A stretch of DNA of 25,856 bases, from NCBI GenBank assembly GCA_963753185.1, contig CAVWBO010000004.1:1-25856 (forward strand), written 5' to 3'. Each line of letters begins with the position of its first letter. Position 1 is the first letter of the stretch. This stretch comes from SZUA-442 sp963753185. Its GTDB lineage: Bacteria; Actinomycetota; Acidimicrobiia; Spongiisociales; UBA5794. Of the stretch, positions 6,276-13,873 are shown in pieces. The notes beneath the pieces are model-generated. The model was given only the letters and a program-made list of their open reading frames with translations. It did not search any database and was not told where the DNA came from. A program made the position numbers and the translations under genes.

Positions 6276-8348
6276 ATGGCTCGCCCGCGTGACTTCGCGC
6301 GCGACTCCTTGGCGCCTCTGCTCGAACCGATCGAGATCGGCGGGGTGACACTGCGCAACCGCATCGTCAAGGCACCCCAGGACACGCACTTCGTCGGACC
6401 CGACGGTCAGGTCGAGGACCGTGTGATCGCGCTCTACGAGGCGATCGCACGCGGCGGTGTCGGTCTCATCGTCCTCGCCAGTGTTCCGCCCATAGAAATG
6501 GCTCCGGAGGCCCAGCAGATCGCGATCTGGGACGACCGGTTCATTCCTGGTCTCGCCAAGGTCGCCGAAGCCGTCCACGCACACGGGGCGCGCATCGTCG
6601 TCCAGCTCAACCACGGCGGGCCCGCCGAGGTCGATCACTACCCGAGCGGACGTGCGTGGTCGGCTTCGACCCTCGAGGCAGATGATCTCCCCTCGCCCTT
6701 CCCGCACTTCAAGCCGGTCCGCGGACTCGAACGAGACGAGATCCACTCCGCAGTTGAGGCCTACATCCTTGCTGCAGAGCGCGCCCATGCTGCCGGATAC
6801 GATGGCGTCGAGGTGCACGCCGCCCATACGTACCTCCTGGCGAGTTTTCTGACCCGCATCTGGAATCGAAGAAGCGACGACTACGGACCGGCAACAGCAG
6901 AATCCAGGACTCGGATCGTACGCGACATCATCGGGGGAATTCGCCGGCGCGTTGGCGACGGCTTCATGGTGGGTGTGCGCATCAACGGCATCGAGTTCGG
7001 CGCACCCGGCGCGCTCACCGTCTCGGAGGCGATCGAGAACGCCAGGGCAATCGACACTCTCGATCCCGCGTACATCAGCGTGACGGGCTACGGGCATGGA
7101 CCCGTGCCGTTCAAGTACGTGCCGGACTACTGGCGATATCCCGAGCCCGAGCCGGCAATGACGCCATACGTCGCGAGCACCAAGAACGAAGGGCTCCTCA
7201 TTCCAGCGGCTGCGTCCGTGAGGGACGCGGTGCGAGCACCCGTGATCGGTGTCGGCGGGCTGACGCCGGAGACCGCCGCCGAGGCGCTCAGGAGGGGACG
7301 TGTGGACTTGGTGGCGCTCGGAAGGGCGTTGTGGGCCGATCACGACCTCGTCAACAAGGTCGCTGCTGGCCGTGCCGACGAGGTGAGGCCGTGCACTCGA
7401 TGCGCCACGTGTGAGGTAAGCCCTCGCAAGTGCAGAGTCAATGCTGCCCTGGGAGGTACCGACGACTACGTTCTGAAGCCCGCGGAGGTTCGGAAGCGCG
7501 TTGCGGTGGTTGGCGGCGGTCCCGCCGGGATGGAGGCCGCCCGTGTGGCGGCCGAACGCGGACACGCGGTCGTGCTCTTCGAGAAGGAGCGTCAACTCGG
7601 GGGGATGCTGCCACTCGCGGTGATGGTGAAGGGCACGGAAACCGAGGACATCCTCGGGTATCGTGACTACCTCGTTCGACAGCTCGACCGCCTGGGCGTC
7701 GAGGTGCACCTTGGATCATCGATCAGCGCAGAGGTCATGGGCGGGCTGGAATTGGACGCCATCGTGGTCGCGGTCGGTGGTCGATACCGTCTACCAGACA
7801 TCCCCGGCCTCGACACGTCCCGTGTCATGACCACCGCGCAGCTCGCCCAGAGAGCAAGCTTGCCACTGCGTCTCCTTGGATCCCGGATCACGCGGGACCT
7901 CACGAGGTTGTACCTGCCCTTCGGAAGGCGTGTCGTGGTCATCGGCGGACGCATCGAGGGTGCAGAGACCGCCGAGTTCCTCGTGAAGCGGGGCCGGGAC
8001 GTCACGATCCTCGAGTCGGGTGACGAGTTCGGCCAGGGAATGCCAGCCCGTCTTCTCATGCGCCTCGAGGCATGGCTTGCCGAGAGGGGTGTGCCCGTGC
8101 ATACCGGTGTCCGCTTCGAGGAGATCAGTGACCACGGAGTTCGATTCACCACGTCGGAGGGGGAGCGGATGACAGTGGAGGCCGACGACATCCTCGTCGC
8201 CGCACCGCAGGGGCCCGAGACAGACCTGGCGGAATCACTCGCTGGTTTGGCGCCCGAGGTCCACGTCGTTGGGCCGAAAGCAACGGATCGACCCTGGCTG
8301 ATCGTTGATGCGGTTGCAGGTGGCTTTGCCGTGGGTTCGAGATTGTGA
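6276..8348 (+). CDS. Old-yellow-enzyme / 2,4-dienoyl-CoA-reductase-type flavoprotein (FMN, FeS, FAD)
   Basis: A 690-residue NADH:flavin oxidoreductase. Residues 15-365 form the OYE TIM barrel that binds FMN, opening LLEPIEIGGVTLRNRIVKAP; VEVHAAHTYLLASFLT near 178-194 holds the active-site region. Residues 370-390, CTRCATCEVSPRKC, are the four Cys of a 4Fe-4S cluster. From about 405 (VAVVGGGPAGMEAARVA) comes the FAD/NAD domain, with a second dinucleotide motif VVVIGGRIEGAETAEF where the third Gly is Arg. This is the layout of 2,4-dienoyl-CoA reductase, trimethylamine dehydrogenase and BaiCD/BaiH-type enoate reductases. It probably reduces a C=C bond conjugated to a carbonyl or thioester (family knowledge). 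ATG 6276 has little SD. It lies between the ATC-hydrolase-like and MDR genes with 35- and 31-base gaps. Confidence 0.92.
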   Translation: MARPRDFARDSLAPLLEPIEIGGVTLRNRIVKAPQDTHFVGPDGQVEDRVIALYEAIARGGVGLIVLASVPPIEMAPEAQQIAIWDDRFIPGLAKVAEAVHAHGARIVVQLNHGGPAEVDHYPSGRAWSASTLEADDLPSPFPHFKPVRGLERDEIHSAVEAYILAAERAHAAGYDGVEVHAAHTYLLASFLTRIWNRRSDDYGPATAESRTRIVRDIIGGIRRRVGDGFMVGVRINGIEFGAPGALTVSEAIENARAIDTLDPAYISVTGYGHGPVPFKYVPDYWRYPEPEPAMTPYVASTKNEGLLIPAAASVRDAVRAPVIGVGGLTPETAAEALRRGRVDLVALGRALWADHDLVNKVAAGRADEVRPCTRCATCEVSPRKCRVNAALGGTDDYVLKPAEVRKRVAVVGGGPAGMEAARVAAERGHAVVLFEKERQLGGMLPLAVMVKGTETEDILGYRDYLVRQLDRLGVEVHLGSSISAEVMGGLELDAIVVAVGGRYRLPDIPGLDTSRVMTTAQLAQRASLPLRLLGSRITRDLTRLYLPFGRRVVVIGGRIEGAETAEFLVKRGRDVTILESGDEFGQGMPARLLMRLEAWLAERGVPVHTGVRFEEISDHGVRFTTSEGERMTVEADDILVAAPQGPETDLAESLAGLAPEVHVVGPKATDRPWLIVDAVAGGFAVGSRL

Positions 8349-8379
8349 CCATGTTGGTGTGAAAGGAGAGGATCCGTAG

Positions 8380-9432
8380 ATGCGTGCACTGTTGATGGTT
8401 GGGGAGGGTCGGCTCGAGATGGACGACGTACCGGTGCCGGAAGTCCCTGAGGGATGGGCGCTACTGCGGACGGTGGCGTCGGCGGCGGGGCTCTTCCATA
8501 CCCAGATGGTGAAGGGCATGCTGGACACCAAGGGCCTTCCGAGGATTCTCGGTCACGAGATCATTGGCGAGGTGGTCGAGGCGCGTTCGCCTGCAAGTCC
8601 TGAGCCCGGAACGCTCGTCGTGGCCGATGCTGTGGTGGGTTGCGGCGTGTGTGAGTGGTGCATCCGTGGGCAGGACAGCATCTGTCCGTGGATGCGGCAC
8701 CTCGGGATCGATCTCGATGGCGGCTTCGCCGAGTACTCACTCGTGCCCGAGGCGAACATCTTTCCGCTTCCACGGGATGTGTCGATCGCAGAGGCGGTGA
8801 TGCTCAGCTCAGCCCTTCCTGCTGCAGTGCACGCCGTTGGCCGATCGGGGATCCGCCCGGGTGATCGCGTCGCGGTGAGTGGGATCGGCAGCATCGGGTT
8901 CACCGTGTGCCAGGTCGCCAGGGCCTTCGGTGCCGGAACGATCGTCGCTGCCGACGTGAGCGATGAACAACTCGAGGCCGTGTCGCCGTGGGCGGATGCC
9001 ACAGTGAATGTGGGCTCTTTGAGCCCATCCGAGGCAGCGGAAGCCATGAGGGAAGCGCTCGACGCTCCCCATGGCGTGGATATCGCCTACGAGACGGCTG
9101 GTCATCCGTCGAGCCTCGACGCGGTGGTGAAGGCGATCCGACCGGGTGGGCGGGCGATGTTGATGGGCATCTGTGACGGACCGACCGCGTTGTCCTTCGA
9201 GAACTATCTTGCCGAGTTCGTGCGTCGCGAGGTGTCGCTGATCACGACGTTTGGCTTCACCCGCCATGACTTCGTCGTCGGCAACGCCTTCTTCGCGGCC
9301 GGTCGATTCGACCTCGCTCCCCTGATCGGACCGACCGTCCAACTCGGCGAGGTGCCGAAGGTTCTCGAGCACATCGCTGAGCACGGAACGGGCGGCAAGC
9401 GCTACGTTGTCGACGTTGCAATGTCGGGGTGA
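8380..9432 (+). CDS. Zinc-type MDR alcohol dehydrogenase lacking the usual catalytic Cys
   Basis: A 350-residue medium-chain dehydrogenase. The GroES-like domain has GHEIIGEVVE (conserved GHE) and the structural-zinc set GCGVCEWCIRGQDSICP (Cys-x2-Cys-x2-Cys-x7-Cys, near residues 88-102). The coenzyme domain has VSGIGSIGFTVCQVARAFGA (GxGxxG) and an Asp at the end of the next strand (VAADVS), which favours NAD. The usual first zinc ligand motif, GxCxxD, reads AGLFHTQ here, so the catalytic Cys is Phe and the Asp is Gln. Catalytic zinc may be absent or bound differently, and the enzyme could be a reductase. ATG 8380 has the strong SD AAAGGAGAGG. It is the last gene of the operon behind operator C and ends 3 bases from the convergent SDR gene. 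Confidence 0.9.
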   Translation: MRALLMVGEGRLEMDDVPVPEVPEGWALLRTVASAAGLFHTQMVKGMLDTKGLPRILGHEIIGEVVEARSPASPEPGTLVVADAVVGCGVCEWCIRGQDSICPWMRHLGIDLDGGFAEYSLVPEANIFPLPRDVSIAEAVMLSSALPAAVHAVGRSGIRPGDRVAVSGIGSIGFTVCQVARAFGAGTIVAADVSDEQLEAVSPWADATVNVGSLSPSEAAEAMREALDAPHGVDIAYETAGHPSSLDAVVKAIRPGGRAMLMGICDGPTALSFENYLAEFVRREVSLITTFGFTRHDFVVGNAFFAAGRFDLAPLIGPTVQLGEVPKVLEHIAEHGTGGKRYVVDVAMSG

Positions 9433-9435
9433 GCG

Positions 9436-10164
9436 TCAGCCCGCCAACCAGCCTCCATCGGCCGGTACGAAGGCACCTGTGACGTAGCTCGCCGCCTCGG
9501 AAGTCAGGAACACGGCGACCCTCGCGATCTCCGCGGGGTCGGCCGGACGCCGCAGGGGGATACGCGCCATGTATCGCTCCGACTTCTGCGGATCTGCCAA
9601 CGACGCAGCGCTCATGGGCGTGTCGGCGACCCCGGGCCCGACGGTGTTCACTCGGATACCGTGGTCGGCGAGATCCACGGCGAGGGCGCGGCCGAGTCCG
9701 AGCACGCCGCCCTTGGACGCCGAGTACGGTGCCGATCGGGGAAACGACATGTACGAGGCGATGGAGCCGATCAGTACGATCGCGCCTCCATGCCCTCGCT
9801 CGACCATCGCCCGGGCGCCCTCACGGGCGACGAGGAAGCTCCCGGTCACATTGACGTCGAGCACCTTGCGGAACTCGCCGACGTCGAGGTCGAGCGTGTG
9901 CCCGCCGAGCTCCACTCCGGCACACGTGATCACATTGTGGATGTCGCCAAATCGCTGCAGGCCTGCGGCGACGGCGGTGGCAACCTGATCCTCGTCGACG
10001 ACGTCTGCGCCCACGGCGATCGCGTTGGTGAACTCGGACGCGGTTCGCTCGGCCGCCTCGCGGTCGAGGTCGATGCACACCACCGCATCGCCGCGTGCAG
10101 CAAGTTCGGCGACAGTTGCCGCGCCGATCCCAGATCCTGCTCCGGTCACCACACTGACTGTCAT
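9436..10164 (-). CDS. Short-chain dehydrogenase/reductase (SDR)
   Basis: A 242-residue classical SDR. TGAGSGIG at residues 7-14 binds the cofactor; the Asp in VVCIDLD suggests NAD. VITCAGV replaces the usual NNAG. The catalytic set is Ser in LIGSIAS and Tyr/Lys in YSASKGG, and the C-terminal FVPADGGW is typical of FabG-like 3-oxoacyl or hydroxysteroid-type dehydrogenases. ATG 10164 has a perfect GGAGG 6 bases upstream. It is convergent with the MDR gene (3-base gap) and has its own promoter, with no GTACY-N4-RGTAC site upstream. It may oxidise a hydroxy intermediate of the adjacent pathway (inference). The 248 bases upstream (10165-10412) show no gene I can support. Confidence 0.93.
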   Translation of the reverse strand: MTVSVVTGAGSGIGAATVAELAARGDAVVCIDLDREAAERTASEFTNAIAVGADVVDEDQVATAVAAGLQRFGDIHNVITCAGVELGGHTLDLDVGEFRKVLDVNVTGSFLVAREGARAMVERGHGGAIVLIGSIASYMSFPRSAPYSASKGGVLGLGRALAVDLADHGIRVNTVGPGVADTPMSAASLADPQKSERYMARIPLRRPADPAEIARVAVFLTSEAASYVTGAFVPADGGWLAG

Positions 10165-10412
10165 CGATGCCTCCTCTGGTGTTGCCGCATCCTACGAGCG
10201 CGATTCCGAAGTCCGTGTGGTTGGTTGCAGATCGGGACCGGATCGCTGATCGAGTCTGCCGAGCCGTTGTCACTGTCTGGGTGGCTCCGGGTGATCGAGT
10301 GTCGGGTGACATCAGCGAAGCTGCGGCACGGGCAGGATCCGCCGGCTTGGCGGTGATTGACACATTCCGCATTGCCTTGGACGTGCGTGGATCGAGTGCC
10401 TGGGACTCCGGA

Positions 10413-10662
10413 TCAGAAGGTCCGTCGACTTCGGAAGGTGACCACCGTGATGGCCCAGCTGACGAGGGCGACGATCGTGGAGATCCCGACCATCACGAGT
10501 GCGGTTGTCTGCTCGCCACACTCGTACGGACCACTGTGAGATCACCCATGCGACGTTTGCCACCGACAGCACCGTGAGAGCTGTCGAAATGACAGCGAAC
10601 ACCCATCCGCAGACCGTCGCCACAGGGTGTTGGTGGGCCGGTGAGGGCATGGTCTCTGCCAT
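10413..10662 (-). pseudogene. Small two-helix membrane protein, frameshifted
   Basis: On the minus strand, ATG 10662, with GGAGGT 5 bases upstream, opens MAETMPSPAHQHPVATVCG followed by a hydrophobic helix (WVFAVISTALTVLSVANVAW). The frame then turns into Arg/His-rich nonsense. A second hydrophobic helix, VMVGISTIVALVSWAITVVT, ending FRSRRTF and TGA at 10413-10415, lies in a neighbouring frame and is preceded by SGPYECGEQTTAL. The two halves meet at about 10530-10540. Joined, they give an approximately 83-residue two-helix protein with positive C-terminal charges. It is probably a one-base indel, real or from sequencing. An in-frame ATG at 10674 is an alternative start. The function is unknown. 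Confidence 0.5.
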
Positions 10663-10787
10663 GGGTACCTCCATCGTGAGTGTCGCACCGCACCGTGCAA
10701 TCGACCATTGGGGCGAGATCGCGTCAGCACCAGACGGGGCGGTCCAAGGACCCTTCCCGAGGTGTCTCTGCAGCGGTGTGCAGCGGC

Positions 10788-11909
10788 CTACGGGACGATG
10801 GAGGCGGGTCCTGACACGTCGAGCGTCGTATACACGCCCGAGTCGAGCTCGATCAGGTAGGTACTCGATGCGTGGAAGTTGACGGCTGCGAGATTGCCGC
10901 GGGTGTCAAGTGTCTCGATCCAGCAGACGTCCGGTGGGACGGGGATGTGATGCACGGTCCCGATGGGGTCCCACGTGTCCGTGTCGAAAACTCCGATCCG
11001 GAACCCGGGGTCTTGGTCGCAGCCGTAGTACACCGACTGGTACACGAGCACGACGCTGGTGTCGGTGCCGGGTGCCACGCACGCTGACGATCCGGCATCG
11101 AACTCCTGGGGGCCGAATAGCTCTTCCCCGAGTGGAGCGTCGGTCCACCTGCCGTTGGAGTCGGACCATCCAATCGACGAGTTGCCTTCAGCGTCCGCGA
11201 CTTCTAGGGCTTGGTTGCCTGCCCAGGCAATGCATTCGAGACCGACCTCGTCGACACCAGCCACGGCAACCTCGCTGGTGCTCCCGGTCGCTGGGGAGTG
11301 TGCGTAGAGGGTGCTGAGGTAGTAGTTGCCTTCGACGGTGTCTCGGAGGAACAGCACAACGCGCTCACCGTCGACATCGGTCACGGTGAGCAGCGTCAGC
11401 GGCTCGTGGTCCTCGTACACCTGGTCCGAATCCCACAACTCAGCGATCACCACCGGCTCGGTCCCCGGCCCCGCCAAACGCATGATTTCGCCGAACTCCC
11501 CATCACTGAGGCGGCTGGTCGGGACTCCAGGCTGATAGACGATCCCACCAGACCCGTCGGGGAACGCCCGAAGTGCGGGCTCATCGGTGATCCGGGCATA
11601 GGTTGACCACTCATCGCCGCTTCGCTGCAGCACCACGACCCCATCACCGGATGCGACCACGACATCGCCAGACGTCAACACCCACTCGTCAGAAGCAGTG
11701 GCCAATGTCGTGGTTGGAGGCCCTGTCGTTGTCGTCGTCTCGGTCGTGGTCGTGGCCTCCGCGACAACCGTGGTTGTGGAGGCCTTGCCGGTCGTCGTGG
11801 TCAGCGCAGCAGACGTCGAGGTTGACGGTGCACTCGGATCGCCTGCGTCGTCCCCAGCGCACCCGGCAACAACCAATGCCAGGCATGCACCGATGACGAG
11901 GCTTCGCAC
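10788..11909 (-). CDS. Secreted lipoprotein with Thr-rich linker
   Basis: A 373-residue protein with a lipoprotein signal peptide: MRSLVIGACLALVVAGCAG, lipobox VAGC with Cys near residue 17. A Thr/Ser/Ala-rich low-complexity linker follows (about residues 25-75, several runs of four to five Thr), typical of actinobacterial surface proteins. The remaining about 300 residues are soluble, Asp/Gly/Val-rich and carry repeated strand-like segments that could form a beta-propeller-like domain (weak inference). Three or four Cys may form disulfides. GTG 11909 has GGAGGT 7 bases upstream. It is divergent from the SRPBCC gene. No enzyme motif is recognised. Confidence 0.8.
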   Translation of the reverse strand: MRSLVIGACLALVVAGCAGDDAGDPSAPSTSTSAALTTTTGKASTTTVVAEATTTTETTTTTGPPTTTLATASDEWVLTSGDVVVASGDGVVVLQRSGDEWSTYARITDEPALRAFPDGSGGIVYQPGVPTSRLSDGEFGEIMRLAGPGTEPVVIAELWDSDQVYEDHEPLTLLTVTDVDGERVVLFLRDTVEGNYYLSTLYAHSPATGSTSEVAVAGVDEVGLECIAWAGNQALEVADAEGNSSIGWSDSNGRWTDAPLGEELFGPQEFDAGSSACVAPGTDTSVVLVYQSVYYGCDQDPGFRIGVFDTDTWDPIGTVHHIPVPPDVCWIETLDTRGNLAAVNFHASSTYLIELDSGVYTTLDVSGPASIVP

Positions 11910-12102
11910 CTCAACACCTCCACAAGGATCATCTCACCGACCAACGGCCATGTACACGCGCAGGACGGATCGACCACACATATCGCACAAATGTCGGGAA
12001 GGCCGGGATCCTCGTGCGGCTTCACGGGCCTGCTCGTCGCACTCGGATAGCGCTCGGTGTGTTGGAAGCTGCTGTTTGCCTTGTCGCCAGGAGAGGGGCC
12101 AG

Positions 12103-12729
12103 GTGCCGAGCGCCGTGATAGCCGAGTACACGAATCTCGCTCCCGACGTGGTACTGGCCGCCGCTCGGGACTTCAGCGAAAGGCGTGCCGAGATGTGGCC
12201 CGATGTCCACGTCGAGTACCTCACTGTGCACGAACTCGGCGAGGGTTACGCGATAGTGACGGAGGGGAACCCGTGGCCGATTGGCTATGTGTGGGAGCAG
12301 CTCCGCTACGACTGGTCAGATCCTCGCGCGCTTCGAGGCACCGCAATCGAGTCGAACCTGTTCAAGCCGGGAAGCACGTGGGAGCTGTGGGCTCTGCCCG
12401 AGGATGACTTGACCCGTGTTGAGATTCGAGCGAATCGGATCCTGCACGGTCGGGGTCTGCTGCTGGCCCCGTTCTTCGTGTCCTGGATGCCAGGGTCAGT
12501 TCAACGCTACGTCGGCGATCACGTGAGGCACTTCCTCGCTTCCGTCGAAGGGAACGCGCAACTGGAAGGCATAGGGCTGCGCTCACGGGTTGAGATCGCA
12601 CCGGATTTGGGCGGCGATTCAGATCTTGGGCGCTGTCTCGTCGACGAAGCGTCGCAGGATCTCAGAGAACGCTTCTGGCTGTTCGATGAACGGGTAGTGG
12701 CCACTTTCGGGAATGATTGCGAGTTCTGA
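12103..12729 (+). CDS. SRPBCC-family (START/Bet v1-like) protein, C-terminus doubtful
   Basis: A 208-residue frame whose first about 155 residues look like an SRPBCC ligand-binding or polyketide-cyclase-like protein: IAEYTNLAPDVVLAAARDF at the start, central strands such as STWELWALPEDDLTRVEIRA, and the closing helix SVQRYVGDHVRHFLASVEGN. GTG 12103 has AGGAGAGG upstream. The last about 50 residues run antisense through the 3' end of the convergent hydrolase gene (12619-12729) and do not look like this family. A TAG at 12572-12574 in the next frame would end the protein right after GNAQLEA if one G at 12568-12569 were removed. The true product may therefore stop near 12574 (inference). The upstream gap 11910-12102 holds only the divergent promoters. 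Confidence 0.65.
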   Translation: MPSAVIAEYTNLAPDVVLAAARDFSERRAEMWPDVHVEYLTVHELGEGYAIVTEGNPWPIGYVWEQLRYDWSDPRALRGTAIESNLFKPGSTWELWALPEDDLTRVEIRANRILHGRGLLLAPFFVSWMPGSVQRYVGDHVRHFLASVEGNAQLEGIGLRSRVEIAPDLGGDSDLGRCLVDEASQDLRERFWLFDERVVATFGNDCEF

Positions 12730-13554
12730 GTGTGGGATGAGGTCGCGTACGAGCTCCGGCGCGGCGGCAACTATGAAGTCTTCTTGGCCATGAATGATCA
12801 GCGTCGGACACTTGATGTTCCCCAGCTTCTCCTGAACCGTGATGTTCATCTTCATCGTGTGGGCCGGTCCCGAGATTGCGACCATATTTCGTGCAGTGTC
12901 CTCATCGAACGCCACAAGCTCGAAGTACGCCTCTCGCGCCTCGGCAACATGGAATGTGGGTCCTTCAGATAGTCGCATCGCCTCATTGAGAGTTGCTGGA
13001 TCGCCCGCAAGGAAGGCGTCGCTTTCATACAACCCCTCGAGGTACTCCCATTCGCCCTCGGCGAACCGTTCGATCAACGCCTTGTACGACTCGATGAGCA
13101 GACCCGTGTTGACAGGCGCAGCATCGACGAGGATGAGGCGCGCTACTCGGTCTGGATGCTCGGTGGCGTAGTACATACCGAGCAAACCGCCCCAGGAGTG
13201 GCCGACGATGTTGATCCGATCAAACCCCCAGGCCTTTCGCAGCTCCTCGATGTCTGACACCAGCCATTCAACGGTGAAGTTTCTCTCGGTTATCTCATCC
13301 ATCGAAGACTTGCCGTTCCCCCGCTGGTCATAGAAGACCATCTGGTGGTCTTGTGCCAGGTCGTCGAAGAAGGGGAACAACTCGTCGTGCCACATTCCCG
13401 GCCCGCCGTGAAGAACCACAAACGGCTCCCCATTGCCGATCGTCGTGTAGAAGTGCGCCACACCGTTCACCGTGACGTATCCCGTTTCTGCAGACGCTCC
13501 GGACTCGTGTGAGAGTTCCGCCATGAGCGATTGTCCCACGCTCACGCCAGTCAC
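12619..13554 (-). CDS. Alpha/beta hydrolase, proline-iminopeptidase-like (S33 family)
   Basis: A 311-residue alpha/beta-hydrolase. HGGPGMWHDE gives the HGGPG oxyanion motif of prolyl aminopeptidases, DQRGNGKSS the following conserved turn, GHSWGG the nucleophile elbow (Ser), HGQEDFIV the acid and ESGHYPFIEQ the catalytic His. Between them lies a helical cap (about residues 140-220). It probably removes N-terminal Pro or hydrolyses small amides or esters in the cytoplasm. The start is uncertain between GTG 13554 and ATG 13524, which begins MAELSHESGASAETGYVTVN. Its 3' end overlaps the SRPBCC frame by 111 bases. It is monocistronic, downstream of tRNA-Gly on the same strand. Confidence 0.92.
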   Translation of the reverse strand: MTGVSVGQSLMAELSHESGASAETGYVTVNGVAHFYTTIGNGEPFVVLHGGPGMWHDELFPFFDDLAQDHQMVFYDQRGNGKSSMDEITERNFTVEWLVSDIEELRKAWGFDRINIVGHSWGGLLGMYYATEHPDRVARLILVDAAPVNTGLLIESYKALIERFAEGEWEYLEGLYESDAFLAGDPATLNEAMRLSEGPTFHVAEAREAYFELVAFDEDTARNMVAISGPAHTMKMNITVQEKLGNIKCPTLIIHGQEDFIVAAAPELVRDLIPHSELAIIPESGHYPFIEQPEAFSEILRRFVDETAPKI

Positions 13555-13680
13555 GCCTTGCGAAGCCCCCTTGCCTCGTAGAAGCGTGATCCAACCGATC
13601 GAGAATCCACTTCGAATACGACGACGCCAACCGTTGAACCCTCCGTGGGCGTTTCGCTGAGGTTGACGGGGTACTTCCCC

Positions 13681-13712
13681 AAATGAAACCGGATGCTTTT
13701 CCGAATCATCCG
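13681..13712 (-). terminator. Possible terminator after tRNA-Gly
   Basis: On the minus strand CGGATG (13712-13707) pairs with CATCCG (13695-13690) around an 11-base loop, followed by GTTTCATTT. This is a weak intrinsic-terminator shape placed just after the tRNA and the tetranucleotide repeat. Confidence 0.35.
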
Positions 13713-13733
13713 ATGGATGGATGGATGGATGGA
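13712..13733. repeat. GATG tetranucleotide microsatellite
   Basis: Five perfect GATG copies plus GA. On the minus strand this reads as CATC/CCAT repeats directly continuing from the tRNA CCA end, so the encoded CCA is part of the first unit. Confidence 0.9.
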
Positions 13734-13803
13734 GCGGGTGAGGGGAATCGAACCCCCGTATTCAGCTTGGGAAGCTGATGTTCTGCCATTGAACTACACC
13801 CGC
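13730..13803 (-). tRNA. tRNA-Gly(CCC)
   Basis: The minus strand folds as a full cloverleaf. The acceptor arm GCGGGTG pairs with CACCCGC, with discriminator T and an encoded CCA (13732-13730). The D arm follows TAGTTCAATGG. The anticodon stem TCAGC/GCTGA encloses loop TTCCCAA with anticodon CCC, and the T arm GGGGGTTCGATTCCCC carries the invariant TTCGA. Anticodon CCC reads GGG glycine codons. A TACAAT -10 box lies just upstream. Confidence 0.96.
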
Positions 13804-13813
13804 GGGCCCGAGG

Positions 13814-13842
13814 ATTGTATCGCGCCGTGAGCACGAGGTCCC
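13814..13842 (-). promoter_or_regulatory. tRNA-Gly promoter
   Basis: On the minus strand TACAAT (13819-13814) is a near-consensus -10 box, 10 bases before the tRNA 5' end. GGGACC (13842-13837), 17 bases further upstream, is only a weak -35. Confidence 0.5.
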
Positions 13843-13873
13843 TCGGACACCTGCCGTCGGGGTTTCGTCTAGG

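Noticed and set aside
6237..7709. 490-codon minus-strand frame
   Set aside because: Antisense shadow of the OYE flavoprotein, without motifs.
10167..10577. 136-codon plus-strand frame
   Set aside because: It has no motif and covers the two-helix membrane protein antisense.
11801..12025. Cys-containing minus-strand frame (ICAICVVDPSCACTW)
   Set aside because: It overlaps the lipoprotein start and signal peptide in another frame and has no convincing SD; the lipoprotein is the better model.
12730..13171. Plus-strand frames over the hydrolase
   Set aside because: Antisense shadows of a hydrolase with a complete catalytic triad.
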